DNA of 64,000 nucleotides from contig OZ021727.1 of NCBI GenBank assembly GCA_963978545.1, positions 54,696,487-54,760,486 on the forward strand. Reading direction: 5' to 3'. Positions within the stretch are counted from its first letter, which is position 1; each line of letters starts with the position of its first letter. This DNA is from Linyphia triangularis (taxonomy: Eukaryota; Arthropoda; Arachnida; Araneae; Linyphiidae). This document shows, piece after piece, positions 32,362-45,204 of this stretch. Below the pieces are notes generated by a model. The model was not told the origin of the DNA. It made no database searches and saw only the letters and a list, made by a program, of their open reading frames with translations. Both the position numbers and the translations under genes were made by a program.

Positions 32362-34552
32362 TCTTAAACAAACTCTCTTTTTAAACAAACTATTTTAAAA
32401 TACAGATTTTGTGAGGACTAAAAGTTTTTATCGTAAAACATCATATTTAGTTTTTATATTCTACTGAATTCTGATTATTCTATGTGCTTGCTGTTGAAAG
32501 TATTTCTTGAAAAGTAAATGACATTTTACTTTGACTCTAAAGTTGTTTTAATGTACTTTAACTTACTATAAACTGCTGAAATTAACATAAGTGCATTTAA
32601 ATCATTAACCCAGAAAAACTTTACTGTAACTTAACAACTAAAAACGCATTTGAAAGGTCAAGAGTAAAAACAACTTTAGACTTTTTTTCGAAAAATATTT
32701 ATTTTTTTCTAGATTTTTTTATGATATTGAGGTGTTGGTCTAATAATATTACTAATGCTGTAAAATTTGGCGTTCTTTATCAGTTTTAATTAATGTGCAA
32801 AACAACTACAGCTAATTTAAAATTAGTCATAAGTAAAGAATCAATATGCTCTTTATATGGTATTTTATGCTCAATTTGTGTTTTCTTAGAAATTTATTAC
32901 TTTGGGCAAAAGTTCTAAATTCCCAATGAATTTATTAAAAATTAATATAAGCTTTTTAAGAAATCTAATATACATTGTAGTTCTATTTTTTTTTTTTTTT
33001 TCAAATATTCTGCGCTTACATATTATACTGTCGATCATTGGCGAACTTTTTGTTGGTGAAAAATATTTCGAGCAGCTTGACCTCCTTAGAACTGCATTGT
33101 GCGTCCACTGTGCGATGTCCGGGGCATCTGTCAATACTGACTATTCCAAGGATTATCCTTTTGGTGATTTTTTTTTTGTGTTGCCAAGTAATGCTCAAGT
33201 ACCATGTTTTCGTAATCGAAAATTGACTTTTCAAGATACTCACCTTACATGTAAACATTCATATTCCAAAAAGTATTAATTACTGCTTAAATGATACATT
33301 TGATGTCTAAAGTTTTCGACAAAATCAAAGTATTCTATATATCAAGAATAAATGTGATTCAAAATAAACCATCTTTGCAAAAGTTTTAGTCTCCAGCTAC
33401 CAAATGCTAACATAAATGTATAGCGAAATAACAAGCAAGAAATGGAATAGCCATTGTCATAGCGGATCGATTTGTTCTTTCTAGAGATTGGACTTTTCCA
33501 AGACAGATACGATCGGCCCAATCTGGTCAGAGTGCTCCCAGGAGATGGCTCGACCAAAATGAAGAGTGGAAAATAGCCAATAGGAGACCGACATCACCTG
33601 AAACAGGGGATTCTCCAACACACCCAGAACAAAAAGTATTTTCTTTCAAGTTTCCAGTCTTTTTCTTTTAGTGATGTTCTGTTGTTTCCATTTACTTTGT
33701 TTCTATTTTATTTTTTGACTGGCGCTTTTATTGTCAATAGCACTTTATGAATTAGATTTTCTTTTTCTTATGTTATGTGTATTTTAGGATGAGCGTTATT
33801 ACAGTTCTTGGGATGTGAACTTAGGTTCAAAGAAAAAGGTTTTTGCAATTGAATTCAATTACGATAAATGCAAATAACTTTTTTATTTTTTATGGAAATT
33901 TAAAATTTAATCAATATTTTTTTATTTTATTTTCTTAATATTTTGTTACATTTTTTTTTTTTTTTCTGAAAATATTAAGTATGTCAGATATTCTCTGAGA
34001 ATATCATTGCAAGAATTTTTTTTCTTTCGTTATTCACGTTAATTTTTTTTTCTTTTTAATTCATTTAAAGTTACAACATTAAAATGTATTTGCTGTAGTG
34101 AGTGAGTTGTATTTAACTGCGAATAAGTCTTAAAGTTACTTTTGCCTAGTTTGTGTTTTCACATTATTAATTCAAATTGCTGCTAAATCCTCATGTATTT
34201 GCAATATTAATTGATTATCTGAGTATATTTTATAAATAAATTTTTATAATGTATACGCAATTTAATGCAAATAACAAAAGGAGGTAATACGTACAATATT
34301 AATTAAGTAAAGTAAGTAAGTAAGTACAATGTTTCTAAAATAAACGTTATATGAATGCAAACGTTTTATTTTACCCCCAAATTTGGTGCATCATAAAGTA
34401 AGGTTATGCATCATTCGAAGTGATATTTGCGAATAATATATTAATGTTGAACAAAGTGTATAACCAAATAAATATTGGTTCTGTAGATTTATAAAACATA
34501 AGTTATTACAATTTACGAAATTCAATGAATGCATACATCTATAAAATCCTAC
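31724..34552. other. Intron splitting Ig9
   Basis: Contains a polypyrimidine block (31783-31860), a (TA)n tract at about 32320-32359, and frames near 33.0 kb on both strands that overlap each other and show no domain. No element ends are recognised. Confidence 0.55.
32320..32359. repeat. (TA)n microsatellite
   Basis: About 20 TA units. Confidence 0.95.
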
Positions 34553-34700
34553 CTTGGATGACTCAAACCTCCAAACGGTTGCTTGTCTTTCAACCACATA
34601 TATGTCATTGGTTTCTCGCCAAAGGCTTCACATTTTAAGATTACTGATTCACCTGTTCGCACAGTCTGAGCTATAAATTTTTGCTTGAAATTAGCAGGGA
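34553..34700 (-). CDS. Dscam: Dscam exon: first half of Ig9
   Basis: This 148-bp exon encodes VPANFKQKFIAQTVRTGESV, ILKCEAFGEKPMTYMWLKDK and QPFGGLSHPR. It includes the strand B Cys (LKCEA-x-G) and the strand C Trp (MWLKD). The acceptor is TTACAG and the donor is AG|GTAGGA, phase 1 to phase 2. The opening Val is completed by the G ending the Ig8 exon at 38671. The P-F-G-G-L insertion before the splice is typical of the extended C-D region. Confidence 0.92.
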
Positions 34701-34809
34701 CTGTAACAAGAAAATTTCATTTCATATTAATTTGATGCATTTAAAAATTAAAGTGTCATCATAGAAAAAAAACAAAAAAACATCCCAATTACATTGATAT
34801 ACAGGGCAT

Positions 34810-34865
34810 CCCAAAATATACCTACAAAATTCATATGACATCTCCTCTAGTAATACTAATGAGAG

Positions 34866-34902
<37 letters not shown>

Positions 34903-35400
34903 GCTATGCACATGACTTTAGGGCTTTTTTCTCGAACATGTCAGTTCTTTTTTTAAACGAAAACTTTTGGGAGAATGTCATTGCACTTGATTATCCAAAG
35001 CACTATGGATGTGGTTTATACTGGTTCACTTATTCTCTTGACCTGGATTTTCCAGATACCCTTACACCTCAGATGTCAGATGACCCAGTTGAAATCACTT
35101 GAAGAACATGGTCTAGATGCAGAACTATACGATTTTGCCTAACCGACCTGAAAATGAGCATTGCCTGAAATATTGACCATCCTTACTGACGTTCTCATGA
35201 AGGTAATGGTCAATATTGCTGTCCGTGTTTTTAAACGTTTTGAGGCGTATGACAAACACATTTTGAATGTTGCTAGGTAAATTGTAAGTCATATAAACTT
35301 AATTTTGTATTACAATCTTATTAGTCCTCTATGTAAGTGTTCAATAAAGCTTTATTCTGGTTCATACAAAAAGGGGTATTCTTTATTATAAGAGGGGATG
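34810..35400 (+). repeat. Unassigned repeat-like block, possible transposon relic
   Basis: Composition is less AT-rich than its flanks. It begins CAGGGCATCCCAAAATATAC, a phrase of the kind found at DNA transposon ends. A broken plus-strand frame near 35.2 kb reads KVMVNIAVRVFKRFEAYDKH, which faintly resembles the tail of DDE transposases. AATATTGACCAT and ATGGTCAATATT form an inverted pair near 35.17-35.22 kb. No second end is identified. Confidence 0.3.
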
Positions 35401-36431
35401 AATTGTCAACGATTTTACCTCAACCTCAAATGTCTCATTGATAGATAAAATATTCGACTTATTGGAATGTTATCAGATATATTCTCCAAATGCTAAAAAG
35501 ATAGAGTTGCCTGAAGTCAACATACTAAGTCTAACATAATAATATAAAAAGTTCAAAATAATAATATATGGATGAGGAACTGATAAAGTCAAACATAATG
35601 ATATCTAGATATGAAGAGCATAACTAATTGTTTGGTAATTGAAGAAAATATCATAGTAAATGAATAATCAATTAAAATGTTACTCAATTATTTAAATAAA
35701 GATGATAACCATACATATGGATTATTTACATCAACTCACTGAAGTTTTAACCATAATAAAATAATAAATTAAAAATCGTTAAATTAGCAAGAAAAAAGTA
35801 TTATGCATATTTCCATGAAAATAGAAAATTATAATATATTACTCCCATATTAATTAAGTTGTATTCCTTATTGATAAGTAAATACAATTTATATATTGTG
35901 ATTTATTTCAATAATGGTGCAAAGAACACTGGAAAATTGTCTATGGAAAAAATTGTTTTATCTTTTGATCCAGTTTTTAAACATTTGAATAACATGATCC
36001 ATAATTACGTCGTACTTAATGAATTAAACAAAACTAAACAAAACAACCGAATACAAATTCTTTCAAACAGGCATGTTAATTAAAAAGCGAAATATTTCGT
36101 TTAGTGAAATGTTATGTTTCTCCGCGGACATAAAACAAGCGATATTCTAAAATGTTTAATTAAATTTTCGCTAGATGACAAGATAAAAGAGTCTAGCATG
36201 TAAGTATTTTATAATTAAAAACACAGAGCAGATGGAATTAGTGATATTATTATTTAATTGCAGTTTGTTAAAAAATAAATGACTTTTTCTGATTTTTGAA
36301 TAGTGGATTATTGAAAATTAGGGCTGATATTTTAATTTATGTGAGTTCAGATAAAATGCAAGGTTTATCGTACATTTTATAAATTCTTTCTTTTCCCTTT
36401 GAACAATAGTTTTTTAAAGAAGTAAAAATTT

Positions 36432-36454
36432 GTAATTAGTGGGTCTCTTCAAAA

Positions 36455-36490
<36 letters not shown>

Positions 36491-36506
36491 TTTTGAAGAT
36501 ACCCAC

Positions 36507-36511
<5 letters not shown>
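36432..36511. repeat. 80-bp near-perfect AT-rich palindrome
   Basis: TAATTAGTGGGTCTCTTCAA and the following AATAATTA(TA)n are mirrored on the opposite strand across a central (TA)n core. The arms are about 40 bp with a single mismatch (C against A). Confidence 0.93.
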
Positions 36512-36542
<31 letters not shown>

Positions 36543-36575
36543 CATACATACATGCATGTATATATATATATATGT
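36510..36575. repeat. (TA)n and ATAC/ATGC low-complexity tract
   Basis: A second TA run is followed by TACATACATACATGCATG, adjoining the palindrome. Confidence 0.85.
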
Positions 36576-36694
36576 ATAACAATCATAAGAGTACTGTTTT
36601 CTTTTCTTTACATTCTGTATGATAGATGTTATACATCTACAATATTTTAAGAATGTAAATATATATAAGACATGTGTATACATTTATCATCGAA

Positions 36695-37200
36695 TATCTT
36701 ACTGAAAAAATAAAATATACGTTTTTGTATTATAATCCATGCAGCACGGGCAATATCTTACTGAAAAAATTAAAAATACGTTTTTGTATTATAATCCATG
36801 CTGCACGGGCGATTTCGTTTAATGTGCATTTATCAATCTTAACGTCTTTAGTATACTATTTTTTGATATTTTAGTTTTTTAACCAATTAAGTTATATTTT
36901 AAATTGAAAAAGTATTATAATCAAGATGTCGCATGATTAGAAGATATTCTCCTATGAAATTAAACATTATGTTTGAAATTACATACTATGATTACTAAAA
37001 ATACTTTTTCACTTTATAATCCTTGCAACTCGGACATTTTCCTTTATATCTGCATTTATCAGTTTTAACGTATTTGGTATTGTAATTTTTTTATTAATTA
37101 GTTTTTTAAACAATAAAATAAGTTTCAAAAGTTAAAAAATATTTTAATCAAGATGCTCCATGATATGAAAATAATCAGTATAAATGTCAATTATTAGTAT
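36695..37200. repeat. 59-bp tandem duplication within a larger diverged duplication
   Basis: TATCTTACTGAAAAAAT through TCCATGCAGCACGGGC repeats at 36695 and 36754 with few changes. A more diverged copy of the following 200-240 bp (TATAATCC-TGC, GCATTTATCA-TTAACGT, AATCAAGATG) appears at about 37.0-37.24 kb. Confidence 0.75.
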
Positions 37201-38670
37201 GCTTAAACATTATATAGTATGCTTGATATTAAATACTATGATAATTGTCTTCTTATTCAATTACAAACGATGTTATGATAATTTTAATACAACAGTATCA
37301 GCAGGTTTCCAATGTGACTTGGTACTTTAAACTCATTTCCTGCAAAATGGTATTTACGTGTTTTATTAACATCATTAAAGTGATAATTTAAAAAGTAACA
37401 AAAATATGGCCATGAAATTTTCTATAACAATTCTTTATAATGCTCATGATGACAAAAAAATATAAAAAAATAAATCAATACATTTTTAATACATATTTTA
37501 AACAGCCATATCTATGTAACTTCTATTGATATATCTTTGCTCACGGGTCATTTAATAAATAGTTATCAAATATGAAACCGATTCAAAGGAAATTACATCT
37601 TATTCATAATAATTTTGTTGCTAGGGTTAATCATAAAAGTTGAATTGAATTAAAATTTTTATAAAATGTATTCTTTTTTTATCAATTTTTCCTAATTTGT
37701 ATTTTTTTTTTCTTCTTTTTGTATGGTGTCAAAGCTAATATCATTACTAAAATCTATACTTACATAACTTTTTAAAAAAATTTGCTCAAAAGTCTTCATG
37801 TACCTTTATCAAGATCATTCCCCAAACTTTTAAATTTCATCTTACCAAACAGATTTATTTCTAACTATTCTATAACAAAAATCGAAAAGCTATATAATAT
37901 CCTTCCACACTTTAAATCAAAACGAAAATACTATAGTCACTTTCCAATGTCAGCATATCTTAACACATTAACACATGCGAATAACGCGAAATCTATTACT
38001 GCGATCTAAATATATTTGACAGATATTAATCCAAACATATAAGAAAATAAATACATAAAATCTTAAAATGAATTTCTATTTTTCTGAATTTTTTTTTCAA
38101 GTGCAAGAAAAAACATCTATTTTCAAATAGCGTTGAGTTAGTGAAAATAAAATCTTCAGATGCTATGATTAAAAAGGAAATCTAATTTTTAAATCTTGAA
38201 AGATATTTTTCAAACTCTTTTGAGAAATAAATGAAGTGTTGGGATCTTTTTACTTGATATAATATTTAAAAATGCCCATGCAAAATAATCACAGATTAAT
38301 TAACCTGTTTTTAATTTAATTGTGCTTGGGCCTGGAAGAGTAAACTCTAAAAATAACTTGCTCATAAACTGTTTGGAAATTCCAAAGAAAGTTCTTGTGT
38401 GAGCGCTTACAAAAAACGGACAACAGGACAAAAAACTCAACAGGTGAGTATTCATAATTAATATATTTTCTCTTCATGTTTGAGTAATAGAAACCAATAT
38501 ATATTTAAAAAATTTGCTTTAGGTAAAATCCCCATAAAACATTGAAATACTTTTTAAAAAGTTATGTACCTCACTGCTCATATGACACAAATAATAGATA
38601 TAAAATCGACTTGTATCAACTTTAGGCAATTGATAACTCAGGTTTGATATCTTGGAATCATAACACATAC

Positions 38671-38841
38671 CATGAACAGTAAGTTTGACAACTGTACTGA
38701 GAGGTGTTCCAACACCATTGCTCGCTTCACACATGTATCGTCCGTCGTCCTCTTGTTCAATATCCCTGATGACCAGTGAACCGTTCACCAGTGTCTGGAT
38801 ATGCGATCCACTGATTACTGTCCGGTAATCACCGCTCTGCT
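38671..38841 (-). CDS. Dscam: Dscam exon: second half of Ig8
   Basis: This 171-bp exon encodes EQSGDYRTVISGSHIQTLVN, GSLVIRDIEQEDDGRYMCEA and SNGVGTPLSTVVKLTVH. It shows the N-G-S-L-x-I strand E and the E-D-D-G-R-Y-M-C-E-A-S-N-G-V-G strand F/FG loop, both very typical of Dscam Ig8. The acceptor is ATTGCAG and the donor is G|GTATGT, phase 1 to phase 1. Confidence 0.94.
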
Positions 38842-40578
38842 CTGCAATATGAATAACTAAAGAATTACGATCCATGATGTTGAGTAGTTTCATGGTTATA
38901 TTGTGAATATTTTATTTAGATTGATCCTATAGCTTCATTTCTGATGTAATAGAATTTTTAAAAACTTGATTACTAAAACTATATTTAAATAAATTTTATT
39001 TTATTTCATGCCATTTATAGAGCACTTTTAAGGACGTAATATAAGTGTAAAAATTTTCATTTAACATTTTTGTGAATTTAAATATGGAGCTTGAATATAT
39101 CCATTTAACTTTCCTAACAACGCGGGAAATAAACAAAAATATGTATAGTATATATACTAGTGTGGTCTTTATTTGTAAACGTTCTAAAAGTAAAGCCCCT
39201 CCCCCATTTTCTTTCAATCAACTACAAAAAAATTAGCTTTGTAAAATTTTATCTCAATCATCAGAAAATTGCAAAAGAGCCCTCATCGACCATGAAGATT
39301 AAAAATTAAGCCCAGAAAGTTTTTTTTTTATTTATTTTTTTTTAGAAAAAATTATTTTCTTTTAATTTCTTTTGCAATCACTTGTATTCATAAGTATTTG
39401 AAATGCAGGTTTTCAGTAATTAAATTAATTTCGCTCTCGTGAAACCCTTACCATATAAACTTATCGTATTATTATTAGATTTATGCTCTTGTTATTATTA
39501 TTAACAACAGTTATACAGGCCGATGTATATTGCAGTTTTTTACTCTTATGCCTCTAGCATTTATGATAATTACAAAATAACTGATAGCATTGAGGTTTTC
39601 TCTGTAAATGACTGCTGCATATACCTTGCAACTAATCGTTCTTCTTCTTAATGCCTCCGAAAATAATTTAGAAAAGTGAGACTCACATATATTCCGAGCA
39701 CATTAAATCTAAATGACTGGCAAGAATTAGTGTTGCACTGAGATGGAAAGCTGCTTCTTATCACTTACAGTAATTGAAAAGATTGATAGACTGGTAATAC
39801 CAGTAACATTTCAAAGCCAGAAACAACGCGAGATGAGTAAATGGTATAAATACAAATCTGGTAAAACATCGATCGTGACCTATTGTATCTTCTTTACCGC
39901 CATCCCATTTTTTAGTTAATTTGACTTTTTTTAAGTAAAACTTATTGTGCATACATGACACTTCACAAAAGATATGCAGCAACCTGGACAAACCCACCAT
40001 GTATGTTTTATAACTGATAGCAAACTAAATAATGTCACTATTTGTTGTTCGGATTTTTTAACTCAATATTTGTACGTTGAAATAACTGCAAGATGATTAA
40101 AGGGAATTAGAGTTTACGATAGATTTTCTTGATGAAACTCCAGTGTAACTTCAAGTATATTTATTATCTTCAGAAACAATTAAAGCACCATATATAATAA
40201 TAACATACCATGCGTCAATCAATTATGTAAATATAAGGATATTGATCATGAAATTAGTAAGACTTCTGCGGAAAAGACATTAACCTTGGTATTTAATTTC
40301 CGAAACCGCAGATTTGTTTTTATTTATGACAATATTCTAAAAGTAGTTATCACAATTACAGCTTAAATTATGCTGACAAAAAAAGACAAATTCGTAAAAT
40401 ATTAAGGAAAAAAATCAACTGAAGAGGTATATTTAGAACAAAATGATTCCTTTCCTTTAAAAACATCTATTTTCGTCCTTTTTTGACTCTTGAAACAAAA
40501 ATTTTCTTTATAAGATTTTAAATCAGTGGTTATTTCCTAGTCAACGACTCTTCAACATGAAAGGATAATCCTAGTTAC

Positions 40579-40618
<40 letters not shown>

Positions 40619-41152
40619 GAGAAAAGACAGTTGTAAGAAACGGCATTGCGGAAAGAGGGATCAAACTCATTCAGGATTAAAATATCAATCTCCAAAAAAG
40701 ATTAAGCTGAGGATAATATGTTTTACAATTTGCTGTCAAAGACCATAAAAAGTCCAACCAATGTTAGGGAACTCTTTAAAAAATAATGCTCAATTTTCAT
40801 ATCACATTATGTTTGTATACTCTATAAATATATAAATATTATTACTGTAATTAAAAATCTTTTTCCTTATTGAAGTTGTATGTAATATTAAAATTTAAAT
40901 ATTTCTTAAAATGTGTATGTTATTTCCGAAAGTTTTAAACTTAACAATTGAGAAATTTAATTTAGAATGTTTTTCAACTCAACTATCGATTACTTGGATG
41001 TGTTAGCTTAAATTTCTAAACAATGAAAAATGATCAAGATAGAAAATTGTATGCTACTTTGAACGGTATTAAAACTTTGTTTTTTATATTCACTTTAAGG
41101 CGTTTAAAGCTCACCTAGCATTTGTTCGATTAAAAGAAAATTTTGCCCACTC

Positions 41153-41185
<33 letters not shown>

Positions 41186-41299
41186 TTTTTTATTTTATTT
41201 GGACAACATTAAGGTATGGAAACAGTAAAATTATAACTTCTAAACAATTTTATATATCTAAGGGCCAACCTGATATTTATATACATAATTATTTACTGC
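38842..41299. other. Intron splitting Ig8, part left of the piggyBac relic
   Basis: AT-rich, with poly(A) at about 40584-40616 and poly(T) at about 41154-41182. Small frames near 39.1 and 39.9 kb show no domain. Nothing else is seen. Confidence 0.55.
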
Positions 41300-41303
41300 T
41301 TAA

Positions 41304-43015
41304 CCCATTAACCGCCAAAACTCGAAATCTTTAAAAAACATGGTCAATATTTAGAACATTTGTGATTTTAGGGTCATATATAACATATTTAAAGAAAAAG
41401 TTGAAATATTTTACTTATCTTTAGAGAAAATGACTGTTGCGTTGGCGCAACGTCAGCGTAAAACCGAGTTAAAATCGTCGGTTTTCAAGAATTTCATATT
41501 CCGTTAATGTTGAATATTCAACGGCTGTAATTAACCGTTGGCGATATTTTAAAGCTTCTTTTAAAAAAATATAAACTTTTCGTACTATGTAAGTACATAC
41601 ATTTATTTAATATGACTTATTTTGTATGAAAATATTGACTATATTCTTGATATAAAGCCACTTCACAACCATTACAGCGATACATAATTTGACTATGACA
41701 ATGTTTACTGCGAAGTCTTTTATTGTCCATCATGTGATGCAAGGGTCCAAGTTTTATAACCGAATCATACAGGTTTTCCTTTTAGGAACATTTTTGCAGA
41801 ATGTTTTCATATATAAGGAATCATTTGTTCGTCTATACTTAAATCGTGTGCTATTTGAAACTATTAAAATTTCTTATTCAACAAATTTCACTCTTGTACT
41901 CTCACTTTGTACAATTTGTCCTTTTTGTCAATATTGATGTTATGTGCCATATGTAAATTTTATTTTATATTCCTGTACTGAATACGTGACATTGACTCCC
42001 TAACAAACGGGACCGATACATTATTATCTAATGACCAATATATTACTTCTTGTGGCAATGTATTATATCCAGTTAGAAGAAGCAAACCAATAAACCTTTT
42101 TAGGTAACTCTCAGAAGAAAAAAAGTCAGTCCGATTATTTTGCTGAGAATATATATTAGTTTGATTAATGAGAAATGCATAAATTTCAGAGTAAAAAAAC
42201 TTAACGAAAATTTCCTCACATTTTCTAATTCTCTTTTCAGTTTTTCAACTTGATGATGTTTCTTCATTTTTTGGTATCAATGAATAAATAGGATCTATTT
42301 TCTTCCATTTCAAAGGCTCAATTTTTTTTCTTTGTCTTTGTATTATCCATATTATTTTGGTCCTTATCTTTCCTATTTGAATGTAATTCAACCTCACCAG
42401 AAATGTCATTTGGTAAAATGTTCGAGTCACTTATTTTCCCTTATTAATAACTTTGCCAAATTCTAGTGAAATAATAACAATGTCCGTTTCATTGTCATCT
42501 GAATCAATGGTGTAAACAGTATCCAGAGCTTCACTAAGCGTAAGATAGTGCTTTCGAGATATTTCAAATCAAAATGAAGCAGTTGTAATAACACGCGGTG
42601 AGAAAAAATTCAGAAAATGTTGACCCTCTTTTCCGCTGACGTTGCGCAAGCGCAACACTAGTATTTCCAACATCGTAGCTCGAAGATGAATTCATCAAAA
42701 CCTTTTTTATTTGCGTGTGACCTTCAAGTGAACTATGGAAATATGAAATGTTATGTCTAATAAAAATTATTTCCCTTTCTTTTATTTTTCGGAATCGATT
42801 TAGCAATGTCAGTCTAACTTAGCGAATTTTGAAAAAGTTTAAGTTATTACTACGAGAAAACAATGAGGTTTAGAATAATTTTTATTGTTCGAAATTAAAG
42901 TGTGTAACCTTACAAATGAACATAAACCTCCAAATATTAGTTTAAAATTGATTAAATATTTTTTATACTTATGTTTTCTAAGCTTTGCGTGAACGCAACG
43001 CCAGCGGTTAATGGG
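41304..43015 (-). mobile_element. piggyBac-type DNA transposon relic
   Basis: CCCATTAACCGC at the left end is matched, inverted, by GCGGTTAATGGG at the right end. TTAA lies on both outer sides (41300-41303 and 43016-43019). TTAA targets and ends starting with CCC are the piggyBac hallmark. Subterminal motifs around GCGCAACGTCAGCG (about 41450) and CGCTGACGTTGCGC (about 42640) are also inverted relative to each other. The 1.7-kb interior encodes a broken transposase on the minus strand. Length is shorter than usual (about 2.5 kb), in keeping with loss of the transposase C-terminus. Confidence 0.9.
41690..42830 (-). pseudogene. piggyBac transposase, broken
   Basis: On the minus strand, an acidic N-terminal stretch (TVYTIDSDDNETDIVII, about 42.5 kb) is followed by KKIEPLKWKKIDPIYSLIPK and then a stop. 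One well-kept block follows at about 42.2-42.0 kb: EEIFVKFFYSEIYAFLINQT, FIGLLLLTGYNTLPQEVIYW and VPFVRESMSR. Further on are HDLSIDEQMIPY and FGYKTWTLASHDGQ, matching the start of the DDE nuclease core, where the LSIDE Asp would be catalytic. The remainder, with the other Asp residues and the C-terminal Cys-rich zinc domain, is absent. Several stops and frameshifts make it inactive. Confidence 0.85.
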
Positions 43016-43019
43016 TTAA

Positions 43020-45084
43020 TTTAAATATCACATGGGGAAAAAATCTTCAGCAAATTGAACGATTTTGTATTTCAAAAGTTAGTATACACGTTTTCATAAT
43101 ATGTAAATAAATTGAAATTGTAATTTCAAACTCATTTCAAAATGGATAAACATAGTTTAATTGACTTCAATTAGTATTTCTCAATGTTATAAAAATGTCT
43201 CACGCAATTTTTGATGCACTTTAACATTTTAGTTCACGATGTGTTACATAATAAATACTACAATTTATTGAGAGGAAATATGTTTTATTTTTATTAATGA
43301 GAACAAAAATGGTTTCTTAAAGTTAACTTAATATTTTTAACCATTACCAAATTGTGGTAAAAAATTGCTTGAAAATGACAATTACAAATGGGAGCAAATA
43401 GTTTTAAATGGCTTTAATTAGTATTTTTCAATGCTATATAAATGTCTCATATAATTGGTGTCACACTTTGGCATTTTTGAACTTCAGAAAATTCAAGATG
43501 TATTATATAATACATTATGAAGTTTATTGGTGGAAATGTATTTCATTATTAATGATAATACATATAATAAATTAAAACTTACTTAAGATCTTTTTTATCC
43601 ATTAATAATTTGCTATAAAAATTTTTTTTGGGCAAAATAATGTATAAAAATGACAGTTACAATATTACAGTAGAATTTAAAAATATTAACTAAATCATAC
43701 AATCTCTTTAATTTTAAAATTTATAAAATTGGAGAAATTATTAAATCTCTTGATCGGTTCCATTTGATAAATATTATTTGCTTAGAATTATTATTTGTAT
43801 TAGTAAGTTCATTTCAATAATTACATATACGTCAGATGTACTTGTCGTAAATGAAAGCTATTACTTTATTCCACCTTCCCCTGATTTATTTAATAATATA
43901 TTTCTCTATCGGATTTGGAATCATTAAAAAGGGATTATATTTTTATTTTTTGAAAGAATGAAATTAAATATATGTTTTACAATTAAATATGTTCTTTTGT
44001 TTGATCAAAAATGTGTTGGAAAACAGAAAATAATTGCTTTAAATAATAAATATCTCATATAACAATGAAATACAAATATTTTTTTATTTTAAAACTTTTG
44101 ATGTTTTAAAAACTCTATCGAATAAAATGTTATTTTAGAAACAGAGAGTATATTTAATAGTATTATATTTACACAATCGTTAACAAATATTATACTCATA
44201 ACATTTTAATAATAAATAAACAATGAAGCATCCAAATGTGTTTTTGTAAATAAAATATTAACTTGCATGGTCGTGAATATTAATTATATTTTATGTATTA
44301 GCTATACATAATATGAGTTGGTATTTTTTAAAAATAGTTGTTTTTATGTTAGAAAAGGGGGTAATCTTCTACATGTATACATACAGAGAAAGTAATTATA
44401 ATTAGGAAGTGTTTCTATAATGTTGATATTGATATTTTTTTTTAAATAAATACTTAAATAACATCTACGCCCATAAAATTAGACTTTAAAAATTTTATAA
44501 AAATCTCAATATACTTTTAAATCCTTCTTTAAAAGTATCCCACAAAAGAAATGATTAATTGTGGTTTTGATCGATAGTAAAATTTTAGAAAGAAAATCAA
44601 TTTACTCCGGACACCCTAAAGCACGTCATTTATACCTACATCACATTAAAGTCCAACTTTATCATACCCGCAAGAAAAAATTCTTGTCTTCCGTCTTATA
44701 TAATATATTTCTGTCGGTAGATTCTCACCTGAATAGATTTATCTCTTCGAGGCCAGATTATAAATCATCCTTCGATGAAAACCGGGTTGAAAGATTGTTG
44801 TTTTCGAAAGATGTGCTTTTGTGCGAAACCCTGTTCACACCCCATCATTTTAGACTCAAATATATCCAGTAAAAGCTGTTTACAAAGAGGTGTTTTATAG
44901 TTTATGCTTTAATATCTTATTAAGAGAATATTTCTTTTATCCGTGGTCGTTTATCTGGCATTTTTAAAGGCGTTTTTGAGGAAGGATATTTTAGTATCGC
45001 TTTATTGTGAATTCTATATTTTTATGACTGTCTGAAACCACATCAGGGAGTACTTATGTAGATTATTAAAATTAAAAACTTTAC
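43020..45084. other. Intron splitting Ig8, right of the piggyBac relic
   Basis: AT-rich. A diverged duplication occupies about 43120-43600. A frame near 44.56-44.87 kb has no domain. Nothing else is seen. Confidence 0.55.
43120..43610. repeat. Diverged tandem duplication, about 255-bp period
   Basis: TTAATTAGTATTTTTCAATG-like and ATAAATGTCTCA phrases, followed by a GATGT-TA-ATAATA stretch, occur in the same order in about 43120-43340 and 43380-43600, with substantial divergence. Confidence 0.6.
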
Positions 45085-45204
45085 CATCACTTTTTTTCCA
45101 TATCACTCTGGGTTCGGGTCTGCCATCAGCTGTACAATCCAAAGTAATCGTGCCTCCGACTGGAACAAACTGGTCAACAGGTTCCACCCTCCACTTTGGA
45201 GGAG
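45085..45204 (-). CDS. Dscam: Dscam exon: first half of Ig8
   Basis: This 120-bp exon encodes APPKWRVEPVDQFVPVGGTI, TLDCTADGRPEPRVIWKKSD. It has the PPKW-x-V-x-P opening common at Ig domain starts, the strand B Cys (LDCTADGRPEP) and the strand C Trp (VIWKK). The acceptor is ATTACAG and the donor is G|GTAAAG, phase 1 to phase 1. The Ala codon is completed by the G ending the Ig7 exon. It joins to EQSGDYRT of the exon at 38841. Confidence 0.94.

Larger units (their letters stand above)
34701..38670. other. Intron between Ig8 and Ig9
   Basis: A 4.0-kb AT-rich intron. It holds a poly(T) tract (about 34869-34901), an unassigned less AT-rich block (34810-35400), a strong palindrome (36432-36511) and local duplications (36.69-37.2 kb), listed separately. 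No exon is seen. Confidence 0.6.

Noticed and set aside
32886..33279. Overlapping open frames on both strands near 33 kb
   Set aside because: Frames overlap in both directions with no domain; the slightly lower AT content explains the openness.
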